Assembly (NCBI GenBank): GCA_038134525.1
Contig: JAYPVI010000015.1
Location: forward strand, 1 to 58,009
Origin: GCA-002727735 sp038134525
GTDB taxonomy: Bacteria; Bacteroidota; Bacteroidia; Flavobacteriales_D; Parvicellaceae
DNA: 58,009 nt
Direction: 5' to 3'
The notes below the pieces were generated by a model, which worked only from the letters and a program-made list of their open reading frames with translations, ran no database searches and was not told the DNA's origin. Both the position numbers and the translations under genes were made by a program. Position 1 is the stretch's first letter, and each line of letters opens with the position of its first letter. This document shows positions 9,529 to 17,170 of the stretch, in pieces.

Positions 9529-10994
9529 ACTTTAAATCCAATTACACTGACATCGTCAAGTTGATGGAATGGATCTTCTTTATTCTCAGTTCTCCAGCTT
9601 TCAAGGTAATTTTCAAGTAATTTTTTTTGTTGATTGAGAGGCTTTTCATGTACATCCAAAAGCAATTTTCTAAATCTTGGATATTTTAATTTTTTGCCTA
9701 ACGCCCCACCAAACTGATCAACATATCCATCCGTAAATAGATATATGATGTCATTGTCTTGTAAGGTCAAGATTTCTTTGGTAAAACTGGCATTTACAAC
9801 ACCAAAATCGTCTCCAAGGTTCAAATGATCGGTGTCATATTCTAAAATCTCTCCATTTCGTATAATCATTACTTTTTGTTTGGAGCCTGAGAAACAGAAC
9901 ATTTTGGATTTTGGCTCATACATGAACATAATCATGTCCATCGTGTCATTAAATCGCATCCTGCCTTTAGCTCTTGATTGAATGAAGAAATCATTTAATT
10001 TATTCATAAATACAGCACTTCCATTGATTTCCTCTAAACTGCTTATATAGTTCAAAGCATCATATCCAATCATGCTTAAAAGAGATCCGGGTACACCATG
10101 GCCAGTGCAGTCACAAAGTGCAAAAAATAACATGCCATTTTTCGGAACAGCCCAGTAAAAATCACCACTCACTACATCTCTTGGTTTGTACAAGAAAAAT
10201 TGGCTTTCAAAAAAATCATAAAAAACATCTTCATTGGGCAGAATAGATTGCTGTATAATCTTTGCATAATTTAGGCTATCAAAAATTTCGTCCCGTTGTT
10301 TTTTTAAATCTTCATTATAGTTATCATTTTCTTTTTTGTAATGAATTAAGTTCTCTTTTAAGGAGTATAAAGAATTATTAAGTACGCTAATTTCATTTTT
10401 TCCTTGTAGTAAATGAATATCTACTTTATAGTTTTGTTTTCCTAGCTCCTTTGCTATTTGTGTTGATTTTAGTATGGGTCTAGATAGAAATCGTAGTGAG
10501 AGGGCAAATAAAACGATAGAAGATAAAATCGAAATGATAATCAAATAAATAAATGGTTCATTAATTTTTTTTAAAATGAGTTCATCTTTTATTTTAGAGG
10601 CTGTAATAACGAGTTTTCCAGAAATTAAATCTGTATTTAAATTAGATTCACTGTATATATAATCTTCATTTTTAATTAATGCTTCAGAAATATAACGTTT
10701 AGGAAAGCATGCAAAAACTTCATCATTTTCAATAATTGCTATGTATACGAATTCGCTGTGATTAGCGATATTACTCATGTAATTTCCCAATCCATCTAAT
10801 GATTCATCTTTTATGGCCTGCTCAATTACAGAAGATGCAATGGCTGCATTTAGGTCAAATGCGTTTTTTGTATAGTTCTGTAAGATTTCTCTTTGCTGAT
10901 TGTTGAAATAAACGGATAATGGAATAGATACAATTAAACCAATTGTTCCAAATATTAACCAAACTCTAAATGCAGTTGTTTCCCAGAAACGCAT
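9525..10994 (-). CDS. Membrane sensor with HAMP and SpoIIE-type PP2C phosphatase domain
   Basis: A 489-residue inner-membrane signalling protein. It has TM1 at about 11-30, a periplasmic sensor of about 115 residues, TM2 at about 148-168, a HAMP-like linker with helices at about 170-225, and a short coiled coil. The SpoIIE/PP2C domain (about 243-489) keeps metal-binding aspartates in SGDFYW (D278), DCTGHG (D295), FTDGYVDQ and DDVSVIGF. Such enzymes usually dephosphorylate an anti-anti-sigma (STAS) protein or similar partner; none is encoded in this window. It is the last gene of an operon with the porin and the PstS-like protein (3-bp gap). Its catalytic DNA is identical over 695 bp to that of the phosphatase at 12654-14351, although the sensor halves are unrelated. 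Confidence 0.88.
   Translation of the reverse strand: MRFWETTAFRVWLIFGTIGLIVSIPLSVYFNNQQREILQNYTKNAFDLNAAIASSVIEQAIKDESLDGLGNYMSNIANHSEFVYIAIIENDEVFACFPKRYISEALIKNEDYIYSESNLNTDLISGKLVITASKIKDELILKKINEPFIYLIIISILSSIVLFALSLRFLSRPILKSTQIAKELGKQNYKVDIHLLQGKNEISVLNNSLYSLKENLIHYKKENDNYNEDLKKQRDEIFDSLNYAKIIQQSILPNEDVFYDFFESQFFLYKPRDVVSGDFYWAVPKNGMLFFALCDCTGHGVPGSLLSMIGYDALNYISSLEEINGSAVFMNKLNDFFIQSRAKGRMRFNDTMDMIMFMYEPKSKMFCFSGSKQKVMIIRNGEILEYDTDHLNLGDDFGVVNASFTKEILTLQDNDIIYLFTDGYVDQFGGALGKKLKYPRFRKLLLDVHEKPLNQQKKLLENYLESWRTENKEDPFHQLDDVSVIGFKV
9544..10238 (-). repeat. 695-bp direct repeat, copy 1 (SpoIIE domain)
   Basis: Read side by side, these bases match 12673-13367 with no difference that I could find. 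Both copies encode the SpoIIE catalytic domain. Homology continues outside the tract, but with synonymous changes at both ends. The pattern fits a recent gene-conversion tract inside older duplicates. Confidence 0.9.
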
Positions 10995-10997
10995 GGG

Positions 10998-11423
10998 TTA
11001 CTCAATTATTAACTCATTTTTAAGTTGCTTTTGCTCATTATCAATGATCACGGCAATCGCCCCTTCATTTGCATTGATATAATCAATGATTTTTTGATTA
11101 TTGTCAAGATAAATGGGAGGATTAGCTCTTCCTTGGAATACAAGACCTAACCAAAATCTACGAGTTAAGTTATGGGATTTTTCCATTACGGTTTTGGTTA
11201 GTTCATCTGCCCTAGAATATCTAGTTGATGGCAATACAATAATTGCACTGACATTGTTTGACCAATTACTCACATTTCCAAGAAAGATTTTTTTAAGATC
11301 AGCCTTATTTACTTTTTCAAAGCCAACTGAATTACCTAGAACCTTTACATTAGTCCAATCATTCTGTGCATTAGAACTAAAAACAACAGTCAAAAACAAG
11401 TATGTCAAAATACTAAATCGCAT
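10998..11423 (-). CDS. Small periplasmic PstS-like substrate-binding domain protein
   Basis: The open frame extends upstream, but the start at 11423 gives MRFSILTYLFLTVVFSSNAQ, a clean signal peptide, so the product is 141 residues. The mature part (ILGNSVGFEKVNKADLKKIFLGN...W..., then RRFWLGLVFQG..NPP) resembles the short phosphate-binding-protein-like domain (PBP-like_2) rather than a full two-lobed PstS. These short proteins are often encoded beside a porin and a sensor, as here. It overlaps the porin gene by 11 bp and is 3 bp from the sensor phosphatase. I infer that it binds an anion or other small ligand in the periplasm and reports to the sensor. The ligand is not evident from the sequence. 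Confidence 0.72.
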   Translation of the reverse strand: MRFSILTYLFLTVVFSSNAQNDWTNVKVLGNSVGFEKVNKADLKKIFLGNVSNWSNNVSAIIVLPSTRYSRADELTKTVMEKSHNLTRRFWLGLVFQGRANPPIYLDNNQKIIDYINANEGAIAVIIDNEQKQLKNELIIE

Positions 11424-12462
11424 AAGATAACTGGAGTTTAAATTCGTGTTTACTGGCTTGTTTTGGTAAATATTCCATACCATTTAATGCTCCATATCTT
11501 TCAACTTGGAACTTCAAATTAATCATGGGGTTAAAATCCCATTTAAATCCTAATCCATATTTAAGTGCATTGATTTTTTTGATATGAAGCTCATTTTCAG
11601 AGGCGACTAAAAAGTCAAATAAAAAGAAAGGAACATACTTCTCGTTTATCCTGTAACCGCCATAGAAATAATTGGTGAAATTCACTGCTCTTCCTAAGCT
11701 ATCTGTTTGTGAAATAACGGTAGCAAATTCATTTAAGACTTCAAATTTGGATTCAAATTGGGCAAATGAAAAATGGATTTGATCAACGGTAATTCCTTCA
11801 TTATAATGATGATTATGATTTTGCATACCGTGAGCATGAGAGCCCATAGAGTTTGTAGGTAAATAGTCATTGTTGTATCCAATCATAATGCGCATCCCTT
11901 CTTTTGGTTTTACGTGAAAGGATATATTATTAGAAAAATTAAAGCCTGAACCCGAAATATCAGTGGATTCCATACCGTTTGCAATCTGAAAATCATAACC
12001 AAAATTCAATTTACCAAGATTTTGACCTTGTAGTCTAATACCTAATGAGTGAATAGGTACGAAATAGCTAAAATTCAATGGTCTATCAATAGTGGGGAAA
12101 AATAATCTTCCATGATGATATACATCATTCCAATAATTAATGGCAGTATGCATTTTTCCGACTAATAAGAAGTGATTTTTGTGATAATTATATCTGATTC
12201 TAGCTCTTTCAATACTGGGTTTAAAACCAGAAGCTCCGCCTCCTTTGATAACAAACTCACCTAAAAAAGAAACTTTATTAATGATATTCCCTGAAACGAA
12301 CAAATCATGCTCCCCTAGTGAGAAAAAACCGTTTGTATTTAAAGAATCCACGTTGGTTTCAAACTCCATGTGGCCAAAGCCGTACACCTGTATATTTTGT
12401 TGAGAGAAAGAGACTACGCTTATTAACAAAATTAGAACGGTATATATTTTTTTTAGATTCAT
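11413..12462 (-). CDS. Outer-membrane porin-like beta-barrel protein
   Basis: A 349-residue protein with a signal peptide (residues 1-20, cleavage after SFSQ). It is an almost continuous series of amphipathic strands alternating aromatic and polar residues, ending in LQLSYAI as barrel proteins do. Early strands (GFGHMEFETN, GEHDLFVSG, FLGEFVIK) are typical of a Bacteroidota porin family. A predicted extracellular loop is strikingly His-rich (SHAHGMQNHNHHYN), which might bind metal. It is the first gene of the operon with the PstS-like protein and the HAMP/SpoIIE sensor. A possible -7 box (TAGATTTG on the minus strand, 12535-12542) lies 72 bp upstream of the start, but I see no good -33 box. 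Confidence 0.75.
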   Translation of the reverse strand: MNLKKIYTVLILLISVVSFSQQNIQVYGFGHMEFETNVDSLNTNGFFSLGEHDLFVSGNIINKVSFLGEFVIKGGGASGFKPSIERARIRYNYHKNHFLLVGKMHTAINYWNDVYHHGRLFFPTIDRPLNFSYFVPIHSLGIRLQGQNLGKLNFGYDFQIANGMESTDISGSGFNFSNNISFHVKPKEGMRIMIGYNNDYLPTNSMGSHAHGMQNHNHHYNEGITVDQIHFSFAQFESKFEVLNEFATVISQTDSLGRAVNFTNYFYGGYRINEKYVPFFLFDFLVASENELHIKKINALKYGLGFKWDFNPMINLKFQVERYGALNGMEYLPKQASKHEFKLQLSYAI

Positions 12463-12653
12463 TGATTTAATATTATTAATGTAAATGAACTTTTACCATC
12501 TTCAATAAAATTGTTTAGTATCCATAATAAGACACAAATCTATTATTATTAGCTTAATTAATTAACATGTGTTAAGTAAACTGTGAACTTTTCTTAACAA
12601 AGCCAACTTAAATCAAGTTGCTTAGATCCTTTTTATATTAGAAGGAGTTGGTG
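12463..12653. other. Intergenic region between the two phosphatase operons
   Basis: This 191-bp AT-rich stretch separates the HNOBA-like phosphatase gene from the porin operon. It probably holds the porin promoter. I see no reading frame and no clear terminator hairpin in it. Confidence 0.5.
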
Positions 12654-14351
12654 TTAAACCTTAAAACCTATCACACTGACATCGTCAAGTTGATGGAATG
12701 GATCTTCTTTATTCTCAGTTCTCCAGCTTTCAAGGTAATTTTCAAGTAATTTTTTTTGTTGATTGAGAGGCTTTTCATGTACATCCAAAAGCAATTTTCT
12801 AAATCTTGGATATTTTAATTTTTTGCCTAACGCCCCACCAAACTGATCAACATATCCATCCGTAAATAGATATATGATGTCATTGTCTTGTAAGGTCAAG
12901 ATTTCTTTGGTAAAACTGGCATTTACAACACCAAAATCGTCTCCAAGGTTCAAATGATCGGTGTCATATTCTAAAATCTCTCCATTTCGTATAATCATTA
13001 CTTTTTGTTTGGAGCCTGAGAAACAGAACATTTTGGATTTTGGCTCATACATGAACATAATCATGTCCATCGTGTCATTAAATCGCATCCTGCCTTTAGC
13101 TCTTGATTGAATGAAGAAATCATTTAATTTATTCATAAATACAGCACTTCCATTGATTTCCTCTAAACTGCTTATATAGTTCAAAGCATCATATCCAATC
13201 ATGCTTAAAAGAGATCCGGGTACACCATGGCCAGTGCAGTCACAAAGTGCAAAAAATAACATGCCATTTTTCGGAACAGCCCAGTAAAAATCACCACTCA
13301 CTACATCTCTTGGTTTGTACAAGAAAAATTGGCTTTCAAAAAAATCATAAAAAACATCTTCATTGGGTAGAATAGATTGCTGTATAATCTTCGCATAATT
13401 TAGGCTATCAAAAATTTCGTCCCGTTGTTTTCTTAACTCTTCTTGTAATTGAATACTTTCAGTTACATCGGTCAAATATATTCGTACAAATTGATGTTTA
13501 TTATCTAGGTAAACATTAAATGCAAAGTGTTTATGATCAATTCTAAATCCTTCTGGTATGTAGTGTTTACCATCTTTTTTGTTCTTAATGGTTTCTTTTA
13601 AGATGTAATTGTATTTCTCTTGTTCTGGGTGATTGCCTAGAGATAATAGTTTAATTCCCTCATATTTTTCACAAGCTTCATTTTTAAAAACTACTTTCAT
13701 GTCCATATCCAACTCAATTACTGGATTGGGATTATGAGCAGGGAATAATGACATTTTGTAAAGTTCATTATTCTGTTTTGTTAAGTTGGAATTAATGGAT
13801 CTAACTTCAGCGGTTCTTTCGAATACAATTTTTTCAAGATTTTGATTTAAATCTTCAAGTGATTTTTTAGATTTTTCTAATGCTCTATTTTTTTTATTGA
13901 TACTGCTTATGGATTGATATGCCTCTTTCATGGATCTGTTGGTTGTTTCCATTAGAAAGATGTATTCGGCCATTATAGAAGAGTCTGAAAAGTCTTTAAT
14001 AGTGAGGTTAGTGGAAGTTAAAGGATGTTTTGAGTTGAATGTTGGAGTACAGAAAAATATAACATGATCTTTTTCTTGATTAAAGTCTATAGATGCCTTT
14101 ATACTTACTCCAATTTCATTGAAATTAAATTTAATTAAACTATTTGCCTTTAAAGAAAATACAGATTGAAATTCTTCAGGTCGAATGAATGAAGATAATT
14201 CAGTAATTAAGTTCCCTTCAATATTTTCACCAACTAATTTATTAATACTTGAACCTGCTGATTTAATGAACCCATTTGAATCACAAATAAGGATAAAAGG
14301 AAGTGTTGAGTTTTTTAGTTGATTTAAAAAATGAAGTTCGGATGGAATCAT
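12654..14351 (-). CDS. HNOBA-like/PAS/SpoIIE phosphatase, partner of H-NOX
   Basis: A 565-residue soluble signalling protein. Residues 10-145 resemble the HNOBA (heme-NO-binding associated) PAS-like domain of soluble guanylate cyclases: LPFILICDSNGFIKSAG, an F-I-R-P motif at 55-58, a strand ending in IFFCTP, then LTSTNLTIKDF and a helix. A long signalling coiled coil (about 145-200) leads to a PAS domain (about 200-300, NPVIELDMDMKVVFKN) and a SpoIIE/PP2C domain (about 318-565) with metal aspartates near D354 and D371. The gene is 10 bp downstream of the H-NOX gene on the same strand. I infer that nitric oxide or another gas sensed by H-NOX controls this phosphatase. HNOBA is my reading by eye; the SpoIIE and coiled-coil parts are firm. 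The catalytic DNA is identical to that of the HAMP sensor phosphatase. Confidence 0.82.
   Translation of the reverse strand: MIPSELHFLNQLKNSTLPFILICDSNGFIKSAGSSINKLVGENIEGNLITELSSFIRPEEFQSVFSLKANSLIKFNFNEIGVSIKASIDFNQEKDHVIFFCTPTFNSKHPLTSTNLTIKDFSDSSIMAEYIFLMETTNRSMKEAYQSISSINKKNRALEKSKKSLEDLNQNLEKIVFERTAEVRSINSNLTKQNNELYKMSLFPAHNPNPVIELDMDMKVVFKNEACEKYEGIKLLSLGNHPEQEKYNYILKETIKNKKDGKHYIPEGFRIDHKHFAFNVYLDNKHQFVRIYLTDVTESIQLQEELRKQRDEIFDSLNYAKIIQQSILPNEDVFYDFFESQFFLYKPRDVVSGDFYWAVPKNGMLFFALCDCTGHGVPGSLLSMIGYDALNYISSLEEINGSAVFMNKLNDFFIQSRAKGRMRFNDTMDMIMFMYEPKSKMFCFSGSKQKVMIIRNGEILEYDTDHLNLGDDFGVVNASFTKEILTLQDNDIIYLFTDGYVDQFGGALGKKLKYPRFRKLLLDVHEKPLNQQKKLLENYLESWRTENKEDPFHQLDDVSVIGFKV
12673..13367 (-). 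repeat. 695-bp direct repeat, copy 2 (SpoIIE domain)
   Basis: Partner of 9544-10238 at a spacing of 3129 bp. The first base after the tract (13368) differs from copy 1 (t versus c), and further differences follow within 60 bp. On the stop-codon side, the last seven codons including the stop differ at five synonymous places. Confidence 0.9.
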
Positions 14352-14361
14352 GCATAAAGGG

Positions 14362-14901
14362 TTACCAGCTTACATGAAACGTATCTTTACCATCCTCACT
14401 TCTTTGCCCAATTTGTTCTATTGAACAATCTTTATTAAATCGTTTTCCAAGTCCTTTTAATAAACCGACTACCATTGAGGCTAGACCTTCTCTACCTGAT
14501 TCATAAATTAATTCTACTTCACTCTCATTAATCTCTTTAACTGTAAATTTAGGGGGCTCTAAGTCAGGCATGATATTCGTAATTCTATCATGAAGCATAT
14601 TTAAATTCCCCAAAAATTCCTTTAGATCAGATCCTGATAAATTAAGTAATTGACCATATCCTTCATCAGCGGTGTAAAGAATCCAGTACTCTCCAAATGC
14701 TTCTAGAATATCTCCTGCACTAATGTTTAAAATTTCTGAAGCTGCACCAACCAAATCATAGGTTAATTTATCTGGGTAAGATTGCATTGAAATAAAAAAA
14801 TCATCTTCAAATCCTACCTTTTCTTTCATTGCAATCCATTTGTCCTCACCAAAATTACTTGTCACCAGATCTTGAATTGCTTTGTTTACCATTCCATACA
14901 T
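14362..14901 (-). CDS. H-NOX heme nitric-oxide/oxygen sensor protein
   Basis: A stand-alone 179-residue H-NOX (HNOB) domain, the usual full length. The N-terminus MYGMVNKAI is typical. H104 in the NMLHDRI helix is the expected proximal heme ligand, and Y133-x-S135-x-R137 (YESGR) is the invariant heme-propionate motif. In bacteria such proteins bind NO (some also O2) and regulate a neighbouring kinase, cyclase or phosphodiesterase. Here the neighbour, 10 bp downstream, is the HNOBA-like/PAS/SpoIIE phosphatase. No residue that clearly indicates O2 binding is visible, so NO is the likelier ligand. The start is fixed by the family. A TAAATTTG box ends only 4 bases before the ATG. Confidence 0.95.
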   Translation of the reverse strand: MYGMVNKAIQDLVTSNFGEDKWIAMKEKVGFEDDFFISMQSYPDKLTYDLVGAASEILNISAGDILEAFGEYWILYTADEGYGQLLNLSGSDLKEFLGNLNMLHDRITNIMPDLEPPKFTVKEINESEVELIYESGREGLASMVVGLLKGLGKRFNKDCSIEQIGQRSEDGKDTFHVSW

Positions 14902-14905
14902 AAAC

Positions 14906-14913
14906 CAAATTTA
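14906..14913 (-). promoter_or_regulatory. Possible -7 promoter box of the H-NOX operon
   Basis: The minus strand reads TAAATTTG, an exact match to the Bacteroidota TAnnTTTG element, four bases before the H-NOX ATG. If used, transcription would begin at or very near the ATG, giving a leaderless message. I see no convincing -33 TTG at the right distance, so this is tentative. Confidence 0.35.
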
Positions 14914-14992
14914 GTAACAATAGATAAACAATCCTATAAAAACTTTACGAAAAGAAAAATATTTATTCTATTTACGTGTTGTTTGAGTATTC

Positions 14993-16456
14993 ATGAATGA
15001 TAAGAAAAAAAAAATTGTTGTTATTGGTGCAGGAATAGGGGGCTTATCATCTGCTGCTATTCTATCATTTGCGGGTTTCGATGTAACTATTATAGAGCAA
15101 AATGATCAGATAGGAGGTAAAGCTAATCTACTTAGAAAAGAAGGGTTTACTTTTGATATGGGGCCAAGCTTGCTTACCTTACCTGAATGGATTGATGATG
15201 TTTTTATTTTTTGTTCTAAAAATCCTAGAGACTATTATAATTATCAAAAATTATCTACAATTACACGATATTTTTTTTCAGACGAAAAATATCTTGATGT
15301 TAAAGAAGATTTAAAAGATACTGCTGAAGAATTCTCTAAAGAGGGTTTGTCAAAATATCATTTTTTGGAATACATGAGAAAATGGGATGACTTATATTCT
15401 ATTTCTACAAGCACATTTCTTGATAATAATATGGGCCTTAATAAAGCGTTTTTAAGGGGTGCTCTAAAATGGATCAAAAAGTCTTCTATATCAGATTTAT
15501 ACACTTCAATGTCCACGTATAATAAAAATCATATTTCAAATGAAAAGGTGGAGTTGATTTTAAATCGATTTGCTACTTACACTGGATCATCTCCCTTTAA
15601 AACTCCAGCTTTCATGAACCAATTGGGAGTAGTAGAGATGATTAAAGGTGCTTATTTCCCTGATCAGGGAATTTATAGTATTCCATTAGCTTTAAACAAA
15701 TTATGCCTTGAAATGGGTGTTAAATTTAAGCTTGATTGTAAGGTTGAGGGTGTTAGCCATCAGAAAAAAGAATTTTTCATTGAAACTAATTATGAATCTA
15801 TCAGGTCAAGTATATTAATATCAAATGTGGATTTTTTTACAACTCAAAAATTATTAGGCAGAAAAATTAAAGTAAAAAACCAAAATTTATCTACCTCATG
15901 TTTGGTATTTTATTGGGGTATTATGAAAGAATTTCCATCTTTATTATTGCATAATATTATTTTCACTCAGGATTATAAAAAAGAGTTTGAAGAGATTTTT
16001 AACAAGAAAGTAATTAGTGATCCTACGATTTATATTAATATATCTAGCAAAATGGATAAATCTCATGCACCTGCTGGATGCGAAAATTGGTTTGTGATGA
16101 TTAATTTACCTCCAGATGTTGCTGCAATTAATGATGATATGATCAAGAAACTAAGAAATGTAGTCGTTAAAAAAATTTCAGCTTTTTTAAAAACTAATAT
16201 TGAATTATTAATTTCCACGGAAGAGACGCTTACGCCACTTGATTTACAAAAAATAACAGGGTCCTACAATGGGGCGTTATATGGAGAAAATCAAAATTCA
16301 TTTGCTGCTATTTTAAATAGAAAGAAAAATAGAGATAAAAAACTGAAAAAATTGTACTACGTTGGAGGGACAGTACGGCCAGGAGGTGGTATTCCATTAG
16401 CTGCAAAATCGGGATTTAATACGGCTAAGTTGATCATAGAAAATGAAAGTAAATAA
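14993..16456 (+). CDS. Phytoene desaturase family carotenoid desaturase (CrtI/CrtD type)
   Basis: A 487-residue FAD-dependent amine-oxidase-fold enzyme. It has the dinucleotide-binding motif VVIGAGIGGLSSA at residues 9-21, followed by a GGKANLL...FDMGPSLLTLP signature. The C-terminal FAD motif is YYVGGTVRPGGGIPLAAKSG. The family dehydrogenates carotenoid backbones. The next gene, overlapping by 14 bp, is a CruF-type 1',2'-hydratase, and this pairing in Bacteroidota suggests the CrtD-like 3',4'-desaturase step on a hydroxylated end group (saproxanthin or flexixanthin-type pigments). A plain phytoene desaturase cannot be excluded. No crtB, crtY or crtZ is in the window. Confidence 0.87.
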   Translation: MNDKKKKIVVIGAGIGGLSSAAILSFAGFDVTIIEQNDQIGGKANLLRKEGFTFDMGPSLLTLPEWIDDVFIFCSKNPRDYYNYQKLSTITRYFFSDEKYLDVKEDLKDTAEEFSKEGLSKYHFLEYMRKWDDLYSISTSTFLDNNMGLNKAFLRGALKWIKKSSISDLYTSMSTYNKNHISNEKVELILNRFATYTGSSPFKTPAFMNQLGVVEMIKGAYFPDQGIYSIPLALNKLCLEMGVKFKLDCKVEGVSHQKKEFFIETNYESIRSSILISNVDFFTTQKLLGRKIKVKNQNLSTSCLVFYWGIMKEFPSLLLHNIIFTQDYKKEFEEIFNKKVISDPTIYINISSKMDKSHAPAGCENWFVMINLPPDVAAINDDMIKKLRNVVVKKISAFLKTNIELLISTEETLTPLDLQKITGSYNGALYGENQNSFAAILNRKKNRDKKLKKLYYVGGTVRPGGGIPLAAKSGFNTAKLIIENESK

Positions 16457-17078
16457 CGGATTATATTTTGATTTAATTTTTATTTCAGTTATTCATTTAG
16501 CAGGAATCATAGGCATCTATTTTTTAGAATCAAATTTCTTTTTGAGAACTTCATTTGTATCCATTTTAATACCGTTATTTTTATTTTCATATAGAGCAAA
16601 ATTGAACAAAAAAGATCTATTGTTATTTGCTACTGTATTCGTTGTTGGATACTGCGCTGAATTTTTGGGGGTTAATTATCAAATTTTATTTGGTGATTAC
16701 AGCTATGGAAGGTCATTGGGTATTAAGGTATTTGAAGTATCTATAATAATAGGGTTTAATTGGTTGTTACTTGCACTTATTTCTCAAACTATTATAAAAA
16801 GGATATTTACAAATAGTTGGTTAATCATCTTTTTTTCATCTCTTTTTATGGTTCTAATTGATGTTTACATTGAACCAGTTGCTCCATTATTAGATTTTTG
16901 GGAGTTTAAAGAAAATACAGTTCCTTTTTCAAATTATAGAGATTGGTTTTTTGTTGCGTTGATTATTCAATTTGTACTGTCTTTTCGAACCACCAAAATG
17001 AATATGTTCAATTGGTCAATAGGTTATCTTTTTATTTTGGTTTTATTTTTTTCATTTTTTCATTACACGATAGTTTAA
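16443..17078 (+). CDS. cruF: CruF-like carotenoid 1',2'-hydratase
   Basis: A 211-residue integral membrane protein with about six or seven hydrophobic helices. It shows conserved patches of the CruF/bisanhydrobacterioruberin hydratase family: AEFLGVNYQILFGDYSYG, GFNWLLL, and DVYIEPVAPLLDFW followed by P-x-S-NYRDWF. The family adds water to the psi end of an acyclic or monocyclic carotenoid. Translational coupling with the desaturase (14-bp overlap) supports a joint step in making hydroxylated carotenoids in the inner membrane. The ATG at 16443 fits the family N-terminus. Confidence 0.85.
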   Translation: MKVNNGLYFDLIFISVIHLAGIIGIYFLESNFFLRTSFVSILIPLFLFSYRAKLNKKDLLLFATVFVVGYCAEFLGVNYQILFGDYSYGRSLGIKVFEVSIIIGFNWLLLALISQTIIKRIFTNSWLIIFFSSLFMVLIDVYIEPVAPLLDFWEFKENTVPFSNYRDWFFVALIIQFVLSFRTTKMNMFNWSIGYLFILVLFFSFFHYTIV

Positions 17079-17093
17079 ATTTTTACTTTTGAT

Positions 17094-17111
17094 TTCGATT
17101 TATGAATCGAA
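17094..17111. terminator. Hairpin after the carotenoid operon, possible weak terminator
   Basis: Arms TTCGATT and AATCGAA (7 bp, perfect) enclose a 4-base loop, 16 bp after the cruF stop codon. Only a short T-rich stretch follows, so termination would be weak. The start of the next gene is 60 bp away. Confidence 0.35.
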
Positions 17112-17170
17112 TTCTTTCAAATTATAGTTTTATTTCTTGGGTTTATCTTCCAGGGCTTTAATTTTATTTT

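Noticed and set aside
11113..11430. Plus-strand open frame opposite the PstS-like gene
   Set aside because: It is antisense to a well-supported gene with a signal peptide and operon spacing, and shows no recognisable protein features.
9525..14351. Assembly duplication explaining the 695-bp repeat
   Set aside because: The flanks are fully different genes, and the edges carry silent differences in both directions, so a simple assembly duplication does not fit. Long reads would still be needed to exclude local collapse.
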